Of a stretch of 6,011 nucleotides of DNA, positions 5,209 to 6,011 are shown piece after piece. The position numbers and the translations under genes were made by a program. The notes beneath the pieces are model-generated. The model was not told the DNA's origin, made no database searches, and worked only from the letters and a program-made list of their open reading frames with translations. Each line of letters begins with the position of its first letter. Position 1 is the first letter of the stretch. Origin of the DNA: DATFFO01 sp035250025 (lineage in GTDB: Bacteria; Actinomycetota; Acidimicrobiia; Spongiisociales; ZC4RG35); contig DATFFO010000225.1 of NCBI GenBank assembly GCA_035250025.1, positions 1 through 6,011 of the forward strand, written 5' to 3'.

Positions 5209-6011
5209 ATGGACTCGAACCAGATCAGAAAGACCTTCACCGACTTCTTCGTCGACCGCGGCCACGTTCTGCGGCCGTCGTCGTCACTCATCCCCACGGA
5301 TCCGACGCTCCTCCTCACGAACGCCGGAATGGTGCCCTTCAAGCCCTACTTTCTAGGGGAGGAGACCGCCCCCTGGCCGCGGGCGACCACCATCCAGAAG
5401 TGTGTTCGCACCGTGGACATCGACATCATCGGCACCACCACCCGCCACTTTTCTTTCTTCGAGATGATGGGCAACTTCAGTTTCGGGGACTACTTCAAGG
5501 AAGCCGCCATCCCCTGGGCCTACGAGCTGGTCACCGAGCACTACGGCCTCGATCCCGACCGGCTCTGGTTCACGGTCCACGAGACCGACGACGCCGCCGC
5601 GGAGATCTGGATCGACACCGTCGGTGTCCGACCGGAACGGGTCCAGCGGGGTGGAAACGCCGAGAACTTCTGGCAGATGGGCGTTCCCGGTCCCTGCGGT
5701 CCAGACTCGGAGATCTTCTACGACAAGGGCGACGCCTTCGGGCCCGCCGGGGGCCCCATCGGGGGCGGCGAGGAGCGCTTCGTCGAGATCTGCAACCTGG
5801 TGTTCATACAGAACGTCCAGGACGAGCCGTACCACGTGATCGGTGACCTGCCCGCCCGCAACATCGACACCGGCATGGGCCTGGAACGGGTGGCCGCCCT
5901 CCTCCAGGACGTGCCGACGGTTTTCGAGGTGGACACCGTCTGGCCGGTCCTGGCGGCTGCCGCCAGGTACGGGGGGGTCCGGTACGGGGATTCCGCCCCG
6001 ACGGACGTGTC
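5209..6011 (+). CDS. alaS: alanyl-tRNA synthetase (5' part, cut by window end)
   Basis: AlaRS charges tRNA(Ala) in the cytosol, recognising mainly the G3:U70 acceptor pair. The first 267 codons are present of an expected roughly 870-900; the frame is open to the window end. These cover the catalytic core of this class II enzyme. The N-terminus is MDSNQIRKTFTDFFVDRGH, then motif 1 with LTNAGMVPFKPYFLG (about 35-50). IQKCVRTVDIDIIG leads into motif 2 near 77-97 (TTRHFSFFEMMGNFSFGDYF). GPCGPDSEIFYD is at 161-172 and motif 3 DTGMGLERVA at 220-229. TTRH and the preceding VRTVDID resemble actinobacterial AlaRS, where many bacteria have TARHH. The tRNA-recognition, editing and C-Ala domains are off the right edge. 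ATG 5209 is chosen because it gives the standard N-terminus and has GAGG 7 bases upstream. It is likely co-transcribed with the small membrane-protein gene. Confidence 0.98.
   Translation, partial: MDSNQIRKTFTDFFVDRGHVLRPSSSLIPTDPTLLLTNAGMVPFKPYFLGEETAPWPRATTIQKCVRTVDIDIIGTTTRHFSFFEMMGNFSFGDYFKEAAIPWAYELVTEHYGLDPDRLWFTVHETDDAAAEIWIDTVGVRPERVQRGGNAENFWQMGVPGPCGPDSEIFYDKGDAFGPAGGPIGGGEERFVEICNLVFIQNVQDEPYHVIGDLPARNIDTGMGLERVAALLQDVPTVFEVDTVWPVLAAAARYGGVRYGDSAPTDV

Overview
The window is a compact, GC-rich (about two thirds G+C, judged by eye) bacterial housekeeping segment with every gene on the + strand. The AlaRS start has an actinobacterial-looking motif (TTTRH, then FEMMGNFSFGDYF). Together with the gene order (glyoxalase II-like hydrolase, hisS, aspS, rarA, small membrane protein, alaS), this points to a member of the Actinobacteriota, probably an uncultured or deep-branching lineage. 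I cannot place it more finely from sequence alone.

Layout: (1) 1-209, the last 68 codons of a metallo-beta-lactamase-fold hydrolase. (2) 210-346, a short regulatory gap. (3) hisS 347-1702 and aspS 1699-3471, fused by an ATGA stop/start overlap. (4) A 96-base gap, then rarA from 3568 (not the upstream GTG at 3517) to 4905. (5) A 76-base gap, then a 56-residue single-pass membrane protein at 4982-5152. (6) A 56-base gap, then the first 267 codons of alaS, cut by the window end. No stretch over 300 bases lacks a gene. I saw no tRNA, rRNA, CRISPR array, insertion sequence or convincing intrinsic terminator.

The genes supply charged tRNAs (His, Asp, Ala), with the replication-fork ATPase RarA embedded between the synthetases. 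This neighbourhood is conserved in bacteria: from memory, hisS-aspS, rarA and alaS lie close together in both Bacillus subtilis and actinobacteria. The AspRS has His32 and Gly80 at the two positions that mark the non-discriminating class. That predicts that this organism makes Asn-tRNA(Asn) through Asp-tRNA(Asn) and the GatCAB amidotransferase. The HisRS resembles the archaeal/eukaryotic-like branch in most motifs but keeps the short bacterial motif 2 loop.

The most interesting non-coding signal is a hexamer, TACG(C/A)T. By my reading TACGNT occurs exactly three times on the + strand, each time just upstream of a gene start (hisS, rarA, the small membrane protein). In the last two it lies 6-7 bases before the start codon, the geometry of a sigma-70-type -10 box driving a leaderless mRNA. 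I found no previously undescribed multi-gene system; this is an ordinary core region with a few regulatory and evolutionary details worth checking.
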